Origin: JBFWNZ01 sp050250795
Lineage (GTDB): Bacteria > Pseudomonadota > Alphaproteobacteria > UBA8366
Assembly (NCBI GenBank): GCA_050250795.1
Contig: JBFWNZ010000259.1
Coordinates: forward strand, 1 to 5,712
Length of the DNA stretch: 5,712 bases
Direction: 5' to 3'
Under the pieces are notes generated by a model. It was given only the letters and a program-made list of their open reading frames with translations, was not told the origin of the DNA and did not search any database. The position numbers and the translations under genes are program-made. This document shows, piece after piece, positions 1 to 5,319 of the stretch (its first letter is position 1; every line of letters starts with the position of its first letter).

Positions 1-1365
1 GCCGGTGATCAGCGCCTTGGACAGGCCGCCCGTATAGGCCGCGCGGGGGCCGCCCTCCGAGCCGCCGGTCGCCGCGCCGGCCGCAAACAGGCCGGGGATC
101 GGCTTTCCGCTCTCGCCCACCACCTGGGCATCGACGTCGATCATGATGCCGCCGGTGGTGTAGGTGATGCCGGCCGCCGCCTGGATCGCACGGAAGGGCG
201 CGTCCTTGATCGGCCAGGGCTTGAGCTTGACCGAGGCCGTGCGCGGCGGGTTGAGGTCGGATGTGCGCCCGGCCATCACCGCCTCGTTATAGGTCTTGAC
301 CGTCGCCTCCAGCGCGTCGGCCGGGACGCCGATCTTGGCGGCCAGCGTTTTCAGGTCCGGCGCCTCGATGACGGTGCCGCCCTCGCGCACGAACCAGGGG
401 TTGGTCTGGGGTGCGTTGGCGTTGCTGCCCCCGACCTCGCGCCAGATCGTCTCGTCGAAGACGACGGTGGTGGAGAGCGGATCGGGCAGGGCGGCGACCA
501 TGTTGGTCATGTAGACGCCGCCAAGCCCCTCATCCATGAAGCGCTTGCCGTTGGCATCCACGACCATGCCGGCAGCGGCCAGCGGGTCGAGGATGGGGTA
601 AGGCCACAGCTTGTCGTTGTGGAAGCATTCCCGACCGAGCAGGTGGCCGTAGAACTTGTCCACCCCGTAAAGCTGGGCGCCGACGGCTTCGGCCATCCGG
701 ATGCCGTCGCCGGCCCCGGTCGCCGCACCGCGCTGGAACAGCTTCTCGGGCGCCGGCGAGATGTATTTGCGGACCCGGTCCAGATCGGTCTGGAAGCCGC
801 CATCGGCGATCACGACCGCGCCGCCGCGGAATTCCTCGGTTCCCGCCGCGGTTCGGGCACGGACGCCGACCACGGCGCCGTCCTCGACGATCAGGTCCTG
901 GGCGCGGACGCCGCGCCGGATCTCGCCGCCGGCATCCAGCACATGCTTCGTCAGCTTGCGCAGGGTGAGGTCGGGACCGCGGCCGTACCAGGCAAGGCCC
1001 GGAATGCGGGGGCGGGGCGGCGCCATGGCCAGCAGGGTGCGGTAGGGAATGGCCCGCACGAACTTGGCGCCTTTGCTGCGCAGCCACTCGAAGCTGCGGG
1101 CGGCCTCGTTCGCGAACATCTTCTTGAACTCGGACGCTTCCTTTTCGGCGGTCGCCGCCAGCATCGTGTCGAGCAGTTCCTTGGGCGAGGCGCGCATGTC
1201 CACCATGGTCAGGTGCAGCACGCCGCCCGCGAAGCGCGAATTGCAGGGGTAGCGTTCGTCGCTTCCCCGCTCGAGGATCAACGGCTTCAGGCCGAAATCG
1301 GTCGCGCGGGTCGCGGCCGAGAGACCGGCGAGGCCGCCCCCGACGATGACAAGGTCATGTGTCAT
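1..1365 (-). CDS. FAD-dependent oxidoreductase, fumarate reductase flavoprotein fold (3' end cut by window edge)
   Basis: The reverse strand is open for 455 codons from the ATG at 1363-1365 to base 1. The protein opens with a dinucleotide-binding fold: LVIVGGGLAGLSAA at residues 5-18 and the ribose-binding acid in LILERG (E32). Other family landmarks are VVIADGGF (184-191), GAGDGIRMA (217-225), DANGKRFMDEG (270-280), and near the end TTGGIMID and PGLFAAGAATGG. This order is that of the FAD_binding_2 family (fumarate reductases, ketosteroid dehydrogenases, tricarballylate dehydrogenase TcuA). Members are about 460-480 residues, so only a short C-terminal stretch is probably missing. The histidine pair that precedes TMGG in true fumarate reductases is replaced here by ITYTTGG (400-406). 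Together with LNPPRT (371-376), this resembles TcuA-like dehydrogenases more, but the substrate cannot be named. No signal peptide is seen, so it should be cytoplasmic. The chosen ATG lies four codons before the FAD-binding strand; the frame stays open upstream but offers no nearby start. It lies 23 bases after a small membrane-protein gene, probably in one operon. Confidence 0.
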   Translation of the reverse strand, partial: MTHDLVIVGGGLAGLSAATRATDFGLKPLILERGSDERYPCNSRFAGGVLHLTMVDMRASPKELLDTMLAATAEKEASEFKKMFANEAARSFEWLRSKGAKFVRAIPYRTLLAMAPPRPRIPGLAWYGRGPDLTLRKLTKHVLDAGGEIRRGVRAQDLIVEDGAVVGVRARTAAGTEEFRGGAVVIADGGFQTDLDRVRKYISPAPEKLFQRGAATGAGDGIRMAEAVGAQLYGVDKFYGHLLGRECFHNDKLWPYPILDPLAAAGMVVDANGKRFMDEGLGGVYMTNMVAALPDPLSTTVVFDETIWREVGGSNANAPQTNPWFVREGGTVIEAPDLKTLAAKIGVPADALEATVKTYNEAVMAGRTSDLNPPRTASVKLKPWPIKDAPFRAIQAAAGITYTTGGIMIDVDAQVVGESGKPIPGLFAAGAATGGSEGGPRAAYTGGLSKALITG

Positions 1366-1388
1366 GGCTGGACATCCCGATGCCGCCG

Positions 1389-1610
1389 CTACTGCGGCAG
1401 CAGCATATCGGCGATGATCGTCGTCAGCTCGGCGATGATCTTCATCAGCAGCCCGCCCAGGATGCCGGCGCCGACACCGAGGACCAGCCAGCCGATTCCC
1501 CAGCCGCCGCTGACCGCCCAAAGGGCGAGCACGATCGGCACCAGGCCGACGATCACGGACAGAAGGGTCCCGTTCTTAACCAGAAAACTGACGGCAGGAT
1601 ACTTATCCAT
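1389..1610 (-). CDS. Small hypothetical membrane protein, two predicted transmembrane helices
   Basis: This 73-residue protein is not one I can assign to a named family. It has a short charged N-terminus (MDKYP), a first hydrophobic helix at about residues 15-34 (LLSVIVGLVPIVLALWAV), a Gly-Gly-Trp turn, and a second at about 37-56. The second helix carries closely spaced glycines (VGAGILGG) of the kind that pack helices together. Residues 57-73 could form an amphipathic tail. A strong Shine-Dalgarno sequence, GGGAGGAG, ends 8 bases before the ATG, which supports translation. The 3' end is 23 bases from the start of the flavoprotein gene, so the two are probably co-transcribed. The protein might tether the soluble oxidoreductase to the membrane, but nothing in the sequence proves that. 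I am fairly sure it is a real gene and unsure of its role. Confidence 0.
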   Translation of the reverse strand: MDKYPAVSFLVKNGTLLSVIVGLVPIVLALWAVSGGWGIGWLVLGVGAGILGGLLMKIIAELTTIIADMLLPQ

Positions 1611-1618
1611 CGGCAGAA

Positions 1619-1626
1619 CTCCTCCC
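1619..1626 (-). promoter_or_regulatory. Strong ribosome binding site of the small membrane-protein gene
   Basis: On the minus strand this reads GGGAGGAG, a near-perfect anti-16S match. It is followed by an 8-base spacer and the ATG at 1608-1610. It is the clearest ribosome binding site in the window and fixes the start of the 73-residue gene. Confidence 0.
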
Positions 1627-1654
1627 TGACGGAATGTTTCTCGTTTGAGCGTAG

Positions 1655-1672
1655 GTCCGGCCCGGACGGGCC
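1655..1672. repeat. Overlapping GC-rich inverted repeats in the emrA / small-gene gap
   Basis: Two palindromes share bases: GTCCGG-C-CCGGAC (1655-1667) and GGCCCG-GA-CGGGCC (1659-1672). They lie between the end of emrA and the ribosome binding site of the small membrane-protein gene. No T-run follows on either strand, so this is not a standard intrinsic terminator. It could be an operator, a structured leader, or chance in GC-rich DNA. Confidence 0.
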
Positions 1673-1710
1673 GAAAGGCAAAGAGGCGAAAATGTTAACA
1701 GGTCGCCTGC

Positions 1711-1726
1711 CGGCGCGGTAGCGCCG
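1711..1726 (-). terminator. Weak candidate terminator hairpin after emrA
   Basis: A perfect 6-bp GC stem, CGGCGC-GGTA-GCGCCG, begins 13 bases beyond the emrA stop codon in the direction of transcription. A T-rich stretch (TTTTCG) comes only about 20 bases later, too far for a classical rho-independent terminator. The position suits transcript ending or 3'-end protection, but the call is tentative. Confidence 0.
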
Positions 1727-1739
1727 TATCGGCTTGCGG

Positions 1740-2861
1740 CTACTCGCCGCGCACCAGGGCCAGGGCCTTGGAGACGAAGCCGGGCAATTCGCGCTGGTGC
1801 AGCGTGTCGATGTCCACGATCACGCTCATCCCGGCGCGCAGCGGCGGGCCGTTCTCCTTGCGGTCGAGCTGCAGGCGGACCGGAATGCGCTGCACCACCT
1901 TGACCCAGTTGCCGGTCGCGTTCTGCGGCGGCAGCAGCGAGAACTCCGCGCCCGTGGCCGGGGCGATGGAGGACACGGTCGCGGTCCAGTGCTCGCCCGG
2001 ATAGGCGTCGACATGGATGCTCGCGGTCTGCCCTTCGCGCACATGGGTGAGCTGGGTTTCCTTGAGGTTCGCCTCGATCCAGAGGTCCTCGGTGGCGACG
2101 ATGCTGAAGATCGGCGTTCCCGCCCGGACGTATTCGCCGGGCTGGAGGTCGTTCTTGGTAACGATGCCGGTCGCCGGAGCGTGGATTTTCGTGTGCTCCA
2201 TCTCAAGCGCGGCGTTGTCGCGTTCGGCCAGCGCCTCCTTGACGCGCGGGTGATTTGCGACATCGGTGTCGATCAGGCCGCTCAACTCCGCGTTCAGCCG
2301 GGCGAGATCCTCGCGCAGGTCGTCGACCAGGCCGCGTGCCGCCTGGACGTTCCCGCCGGCGGTGTCGAAGCGATCCTGCGAGACGACGCCGCGGGCCAGC
2401 AGGGCCTGCCGCTTGCGGAACTCTTCCTCGAAGAAGGCGAGGTTGCGCTCGCTCGTGCGCAGCTGCTCCTGCTTCTGCTTGTGAAGGCTCTGCAGCGACC
2501 GGACGACCTCGCGCTCGCGCAGCAGCTTGGCCTCGGCCCGTTCCAGGGCAAAACGGAAGGGCTGCTCGTCGAGGGCGAAGAGAAGCTGGCCGCGCTGGAC
2601 CAGATCGTTCTCATGCACCTCGACCGCCTGCACGCGGCCGGACACGTCGGGGCTGATCGCGATCTTGTCGGCCTTCACATAGGCGTTCTCGGTCTCGATG
2701 TAGCGGCCGCCGGTCGCATAGAAATAGGCGCCGACGATGGCCAGGACCGCCGGCCCGAGGATCATCAGGACGAAGCGAAGCGGAATGTGCCGCACGAGGG
2801 GCACGCGTCCCGCCGTCCGGCTGAGGAAGTTGAACAACCCGCGATTCGTGCTGTCGGCCAT
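1740..2861 (-). CDS. emrA: EmrA-like HlyD-family membrane fusion protein (periplasmic adaptor of a drug efflux system)
   Basis: The 373-residue protein is a periplasmic adaptor of the EmrA type. Such adaptors join an inner-membrane major-facilitator pump (EmrB) to an outer-membrane channel for export of hydrophobic toxicants. The sequence shows a cytoplasmic N-terminus, one membrane anchor at about residues 30-50, and the entry motif TENAYVKAD (57-65). The first half of the lipoyl-like domain follows at about 60-105 (ISPDVSGRVQAV), then a long charged coiled-coil hairpin at about 105-225. The second lipoyl half is at about 226-256 (APATGIVTKNDLQPGEYV), and the beta-barrel comes after it. The family hallmark TGNWVKVVQRIPVR is intact at 316-329. 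Length is slightly below E. coli EmrA, and nothing looks truncated. Its ATG overlaps the marR stop by one base (TGATG), which implies translational coupling and shared control. A GGGGAG lies 12 bases upstream. No emrB follows; the next gene on this strand is the unrelated small membrane protein after a 129-base gap. Identification is strong; the exported substrate is unknown. Confidence 0.
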   Translation of the reverse strand: MADSTNRGLFNFLSRTAGRVPLVRHIPLRFVLMILGPAVLAIVGAYFYATGGRYIETENAYVKADKIAISPDVSGRVQAVEVHENDLVQRGQLLFALDEQPFRFALERAEAKLLREREVVRSLQSLHKQKQEQLRTSERNLAFFEEEFRKRQALLARGVVSQDRFDTAGGNVQAARGLVDDLREDLARLNAELSGLIDTDVANHPRVKEALAERDNAALEMEHTKIHAPATGIVTKNDLQPGEYVRAGTPIFSIVATEDLWIEANLKETQLTHVREGQTASIHVDAYPGEHWTATVSSIAPATGAEFSLLPPQNATGNWVKVVQRIPVRLQLDRKENGPPLRAGMSVIVDIDTLHQRELPGFVSKALALVRGE

Positions 2862-3403
2862 CAGTCGCCATTGCTCCCCATGACCGCCTCGGTCGTGCGG
2901 AGGTCCCGGTCGCGCTCTCGGTCGCGATCGTCCCCTGCTTCGCCGTTGCCGGTCTTGTTCAACAGATTCTGCTTCATCAGCAACAAGGTCTCGAGCAGCC
3001 TCTCGCGCTGCTCGAGATTGAGCCCCTCAAGCGTTTCTTCCCGCGTCTCCTGCGAGACCGCGTTCAGCCGGTCGATGATCGGGCGTGCCTTCACGTCCAG
3101 AAACAGCCGCCAGACCCGCCGGTCGGCTGGATCGCGGCGCCGCTCGACCCATCCGCTGTCCTGCAGCCGGTCGATATGGCGGCCGAGCGTCACCGTCTCG
3201 ATCTCCATGATTTCCGCGAGCGCGCGCTGGGAAATGCCCTCGTAACGCCGGAGGTGTCCCAGCACGCGCCATTGGGCGCGGGTGAGGCCGAGTTGCCGGG
3301 CGCGCTCGTCGAACCGTTTGCGCATGAGGCGCGAAACGTCGTTCAGGAGAAAGCCCAGGCTGCGTTCGAGATCGTAAGCGACCATTGGCATGGTATTTTT
3401 CAA
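2861..3403 (-). CDS. MarR-family transcriptional regulator, probable repressor of its operon with emrA
   Basis: The 180-residue protein has the MarR winged helix-turn-helix. An N-terminal dimer helix is followed by LTRAQWRVLGHL (40-51), the helix-turn-helix ISQRALAEIMEIETVTLGRH (57-76), and the wing with the DPADRR signature (91-96). C-terminal helices complete the dimer domain. MarR proteins bind short palindromes as dimers and usually release DNA when a small phenolic or drug-like ligand binds. With emrA in the same operon, this is probably the local sensor controlling efflux. The last 30 residues form a highly charged tail (DDRDRERDRD), not usual in the family and probably disordered. The start is uncertain. 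The coordinates use a TTG; ATG codons four and six codons downstream (3389-3391 and 3383-3385) are at least as likely, and none has a clear Shine-Dalgarno sequence. The stop overlaps the emrA start by one base. Confidence 0.
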   Translation of the reverse strand: MKNTMPMVAYDLERSLGFLLNDVSRLMRKRFDERARQLGLTRAQWRVLGHLRRYEGISQRALAEIMEIETVTLGRHIDRLQDSGWVERRRDPADRRVWRLFLDVKARPIIDRLNAVSQETREETLEGLNLEQRERLLETLLLMKQNLLNKTGNGEAGDDRDRERDRDLRTTEAVMGSNGD

Positions 3404-3426
3404 GCCAACTTATTGTAAGCCAGCTT
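3402..3426. promoter_or_regulatory. Candidate MarR operator (repeats and palindromes before marR)
   Basis: A direct repeat, AAGCCAACTT (3402-3411) and AAGCCAGCTT (3417-3426), is spaced 15 bases start to start. Between the copies lies the palindrome CTTA-TTG-TAAG (3409-3419), and the second copy is itself palindromic (AAGC-CA-GCTT). The patch is clearly richer in A/T than its surroundings and touches the marR start. MarR regulators commonly bind short, A/T-containing palindromes over their own promoter, so autoregulation is a reasonable inference. On the minus strand the patch also contains TACAAT (3412-3417), a good -10-like hexamer. Confidence 0.
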
Positions 3427-3432
3427 CCTAAT

Positions 3433-3461
3433 TGCGTACTCCGTCGCAGATTCGCTGTCAA
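3433..3461 (-). promoter_or_regulatory. Candidate sigma-70 type promoter for marR-emrA
   Basis: On the minus strand a perfect TTGACA box (3456-3461) is followed after 17 bases by TACGCA (3433-3438), a poor -10 match. Transcription would begin near 3426, so the repeat patch at 3402-3426 would lie at the transcript start, where a bound repressor would block it. The better -10 hexamer TACAAT is 38 bases from TTGACA and cannot pair with it. The -35 box is convincing on its own; the whole promoter is not proven. Confidence 0.
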
Positions 3462-3652
3462 TCGGCGCATTTCGCATGTCAGTGCCGCAATCCGGACGCA
3501 CCGGATGGTTGAGAGGGCGCTGGGGGTGCGCGCGATGGGGGCATAAGATCGGACGGCGCGGATTCCGAACTTGAGTTCCATCCGCCCCGCCGATACGCTT
3601 CCGGCAATCCGCACGCAGCCGCCGCCACGTAAGGAACCGCCCGCAGCCGTCA

Positions 3653-3680
3653 TTGAGGCGCCACGTCGGCCGGTTATGGT
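3653..3680 (+). promoter_or_regulatory. Weak candidate promoter for the M23 peptidase-bactofilin operon
   Basis: TTGAGG (3653-3658) and TATGGT (3675-3680) are separated by 16 bases, and each matches its sigma-70 consensus hexamer at four of six positions. Transcription from it would start near 3687 and give a leader of about 45 bases before the GTG at 3733. This would exclude the earlier in-frame starts. Matches of this quality are common by chance, so confidence is low. Confidence 0.
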
Positions 3681-3692
3681 GTGTCGGAAGAT

Positions 3693-3708
3693 CGGCGCGG
3701 GGGCGCCG
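3693..3708 (+). repeat. GC hairpin in the probable leader of the M23 peptidase gene
   Basis: CGGCGC-GGGG-GCGCCG forms a perfect 6-bp stem ending 24 bases before the chosen start codon. The stem is identical to the one at 1711-1726. It may be a leader structure affecting translation, but could also be chance in GC-rich DNA. Confidence 0.
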
Positions 3709-3720
3709 GTGCCAGGTCGA

Positions 3721-3729
3721 GAGGGGGAG
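3721..3729 (+). promoter_or_regulatory. Ribosome binding site deciding the M23 peptidase start
   Basis: GAGGGGGAG lies just upstream of the GTG at 3733-3735, with GAGG spaced 8 bases from it. None of the other in-frame start codons (3571, 3676, 3709, 3772) has a comparable purine-rich site, so this favours 3733. Confidence 0.
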
Positions 3730-3732
3730 TTC

Positions 3733-5319
3733 GTGGGGAGGATCGGGCGCAGAATCGCGCATGTCCTCGCAATGTCGGCAATCGCATTCCGCGAGTTGTG
3801 CGGCATCGTGTTCCGTGAGCGGGAACTGCTACTCCGCACCGATGGTCGCGTCCACTATCTCCGCCTCAGCAGCCAGCTTCAGGTCATGTTGTTTCTGGCG
3901 GTTTCGGGCCTGCTGGGCTGGACCGCTGCGGTGACGGGCGCCACCCTGCTGCAGCACGGGTTCCTGCAGCGCAAGGATGCCGAAATCCGGGAAGCGCGGG
4001 TCGCCTATGAAGGGCTGCTCGACGAGATCACGACCTATCAGCGGCGGGCGGCGGAGGTGACGACGAGCCTGCGCGATTCCCAGGCATGGCTGCTGTATCG
4101 CTCCGATCCGTCGGCCAGGGCGGCATCGGTTCAACCGTCTGCGGGGCTGGCGGCCCTGTCCGCGCCGGAAGACGGGCAGCTGGCGCAACTCGATCAGCAA
4201 CTTCTCCTTATGGCCGAGACGACCGATCTGCTCGATGGCGCGCTGCAGAAGGTGAAGCTCGAACTGCGCTTGGCGGAGGGCGAACGGGAGCAGTTGCTGT
4301 CCTCGCGCACCTCGCTGCGCGACAGGGTTGCCGTTCTCGAGGATGAATTGGGCGCGGCCCGCATCGCGATGCGCGATGCGGAGCGGCGTTCGGCGGAGTT
4401 GTCGCGCCGCCTGGAAACGGCCGAGGCCGGGCGTGCCTCGATGCGGACGGAGCAGGCATCGCTGATCCGGCATGCGGGGCAGCTCGAGGTCGATCTCAAG
4501 GCTGCGCGCGGGCGGGGACAGTCGCTCGAAGGCAATGTGCGGCGCGCGGTGGAACGGATACGGGGCGTTGTCGGCGACGGCGATGGCGAGGCCGCGTCGG
4601 ACGATCTCGGCGGGGCGGTGGACGGTCTGCTTGAGCAGTTCAATGCCATGCAATCCTCGCAGGAGGCGGTGCTGGATCGTCTGATGGAGCGGACCGCGAG
4701 CAACGTCGCCGAGGTGGAGCGGACGATCGCCATGACCGGGCTGAGCCTGGAGCGCCTGCTCGGCAGCGATCCTGCGCTGGCCGAAGGGCAGGGCGGTCCG
4801 TTCGTGGATATGAGCGGCAACGAACTGGCGGGGGGCATGAGCAGCGCGGTCGATCAGATCGAACGCCAGTTGCGCCGCTGGGACGTGTACAAGGCCGTGC
4901 TGGCGGTGCTGCCGCTATCGTCGCCCATCGACCACTATCACATCACGAGCGGCTATGGCAGCCGCGAGGACCCGTTCACCGGCAAGCGCGCCTGGCACAA
5001 GGCGCTGGACCTGTCCGGATGGAACGGCTCGCCGGTCTATGCGACGGCGCCCGGCAAGGTCGAGTTCGCCGGCTGGAAGGGTCGCTACGGACAGATCGTC
5101 GAGATCGATCACGGGTTCGGTATCCGGACCCGTTACGCGCACCTCAAGACCGTGCTGGTCAAGGAGGGCGACATCGTCGGCTTCCGGCACAAGCTCGGGC
5201 TGCTGGGCAGCACGGGACGCAGCACCGGACCGCATGTGCATTACGAAGTCCTCCACGACGGGCAGCCGATCAATCCCCTGAAATTCATCCAGGCAGGGCG
5301 TTATGTTTTCAAAGAATAG
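3733..5319 (+). CDS. Membrane-anchored M23-family (LytM-type) peptidoglycan endopeptidase with coiled coil
   Basis: From the GTG at 3733 this is a 528-residue zinc metallopeptidase expected to cut peptide crosslinks of peptidoglycan in the periplasm. A basic cytoplasmic segment ends in FRERELLLRTDGRVHYLRLS. One membrane helix follows at about residues 51-73 (VMLFLAVSGLLGWTAAVTGA), then a long charged coiled coil at about 77-290. The C-terminal M23 domain begins near ITSGYGSREDPF. Zinc and catalytic residues are all present: H422 and D426 in HKALD, H470 in YAHL, H501 and H503 in HVHYEV. The usual glycine of HxGxD is alanine. The frame extends upstream to a TTG at 3571, with other starts at 3676, 3709 and 3772. 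I chose 3733 because GAGGGGGAG precedes it and because the residues before it are proline/arginine-rich and unlike the family. Its end overlaps the bactofilin start by 17 bases. In other bacteria, bactofilins recruit such peptidases to shape the wall, which is the likely role here. Confidence 0.
   Translation: MGRIGRRIAHVLAMSAIAFRELCGIVFRERELLLRTDGRVHYLRLSSQLQVMLFLAVSGLLGWTAAVTGATLLQHGFLQRKDAEIREARVAYEGLLDEITTYQRRAAEVTTSLRDSQAWLLYRSDPSARAASVQPSAGLAALSAPEDGQLAQLDQQLLLMAETTDLLDGALQKVKLELRLAEGEREQLLSSRTSLRDRVAVLEDELGAARIAMRDAERRSAELSRRLETAEAGRASMRTEQASLIRHAGQLEVDLKAARGRGQSLEGNVRRAVERIRGVVGDGDGEAASDDLGGAVDGLLEQFNAMQSSQEAVLDRLMERTASNVAEVERTIAMTGLSLERLLGSDPALAEGQGGPFVDMSGNELAGGMSSAVDQIERQLRRWDVYKAVLAVLPLSSPIDHYHITSGYGSREDPFTGKRAWHKALDLSGWNGSPVYATAPGKVEFAGWKGRYGQIVEIDHGFGIRTRYAHLKTVLVKEGDIVGFRHKLGLLGSTGRSTGPHVHYEVLHDGQPINPLKFIQAGRYVFKE

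Larger units (their letters stand above)
3404..3732. other. Divergent intergenic region between marR and the M23 peptidase gene
   Basis: About 330 bases separate two divergently read operons. The marR side carries the repeat patch and TTGACA box listed separately. The peptidase side carries a weak promoter-like pair, a GC hairpin and a ribosome binding site. Open frames cross the region on both strands, but their predicted proteins are arginine- and proline-rich, resemble no family I know, and look like GC-rich chance frames. If the peptidase actually started at the in-frame TTG at 3571, the right half would be coding. Confidence 0.

Noticed and set aside
619..1629. Long plus-strand open frame of 336 codons
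   Set aside because: It lies antisense to the flavoprotein and small membrane-protein genes, which have clear family motifs. Its own translation has no recognisable domain, so it is a GC-rich shadow frame.
1655..1672. Intrinsic terminator at the overlapping palindromes
   Set aside because: The stem is strong but no T-run follows on either strand, so it is listed only as an inverted repeat.
2901..2936. Possible short tandem DNA repeat in the marR 3' end
   Set aside because: The repeated GGTCGCG-like units are too few and irregular to call a repeat array; they are explained by the charged Asp/Arg/Glu tail.
1734..3245. Long plus-strand open frame of 503 codons
   Set aside because: It is antisense to emrA and marR, both securely identified. 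The translation ends in arginine/serine-rich low complexity and matches no family I know.
3571..3732. N-terminal extension of the M23 peptidase starting at TTG 3571
   Set aside because: The extra 54 residues are proline/arginine-rich and precede the stretch that resembles known relatives. The TTG has no ribosome binding site, while the GTG at 3733 does.
3027..3839. Minus-strand open frame of 270 codons across the divergent region
   Set aside because: It overlaps marR in another frame and the peptidase start on the other strand, and its product is arginine/proline-rich without domains. The related 120-codon frame at 3400-3762 is rejected for the same reason.
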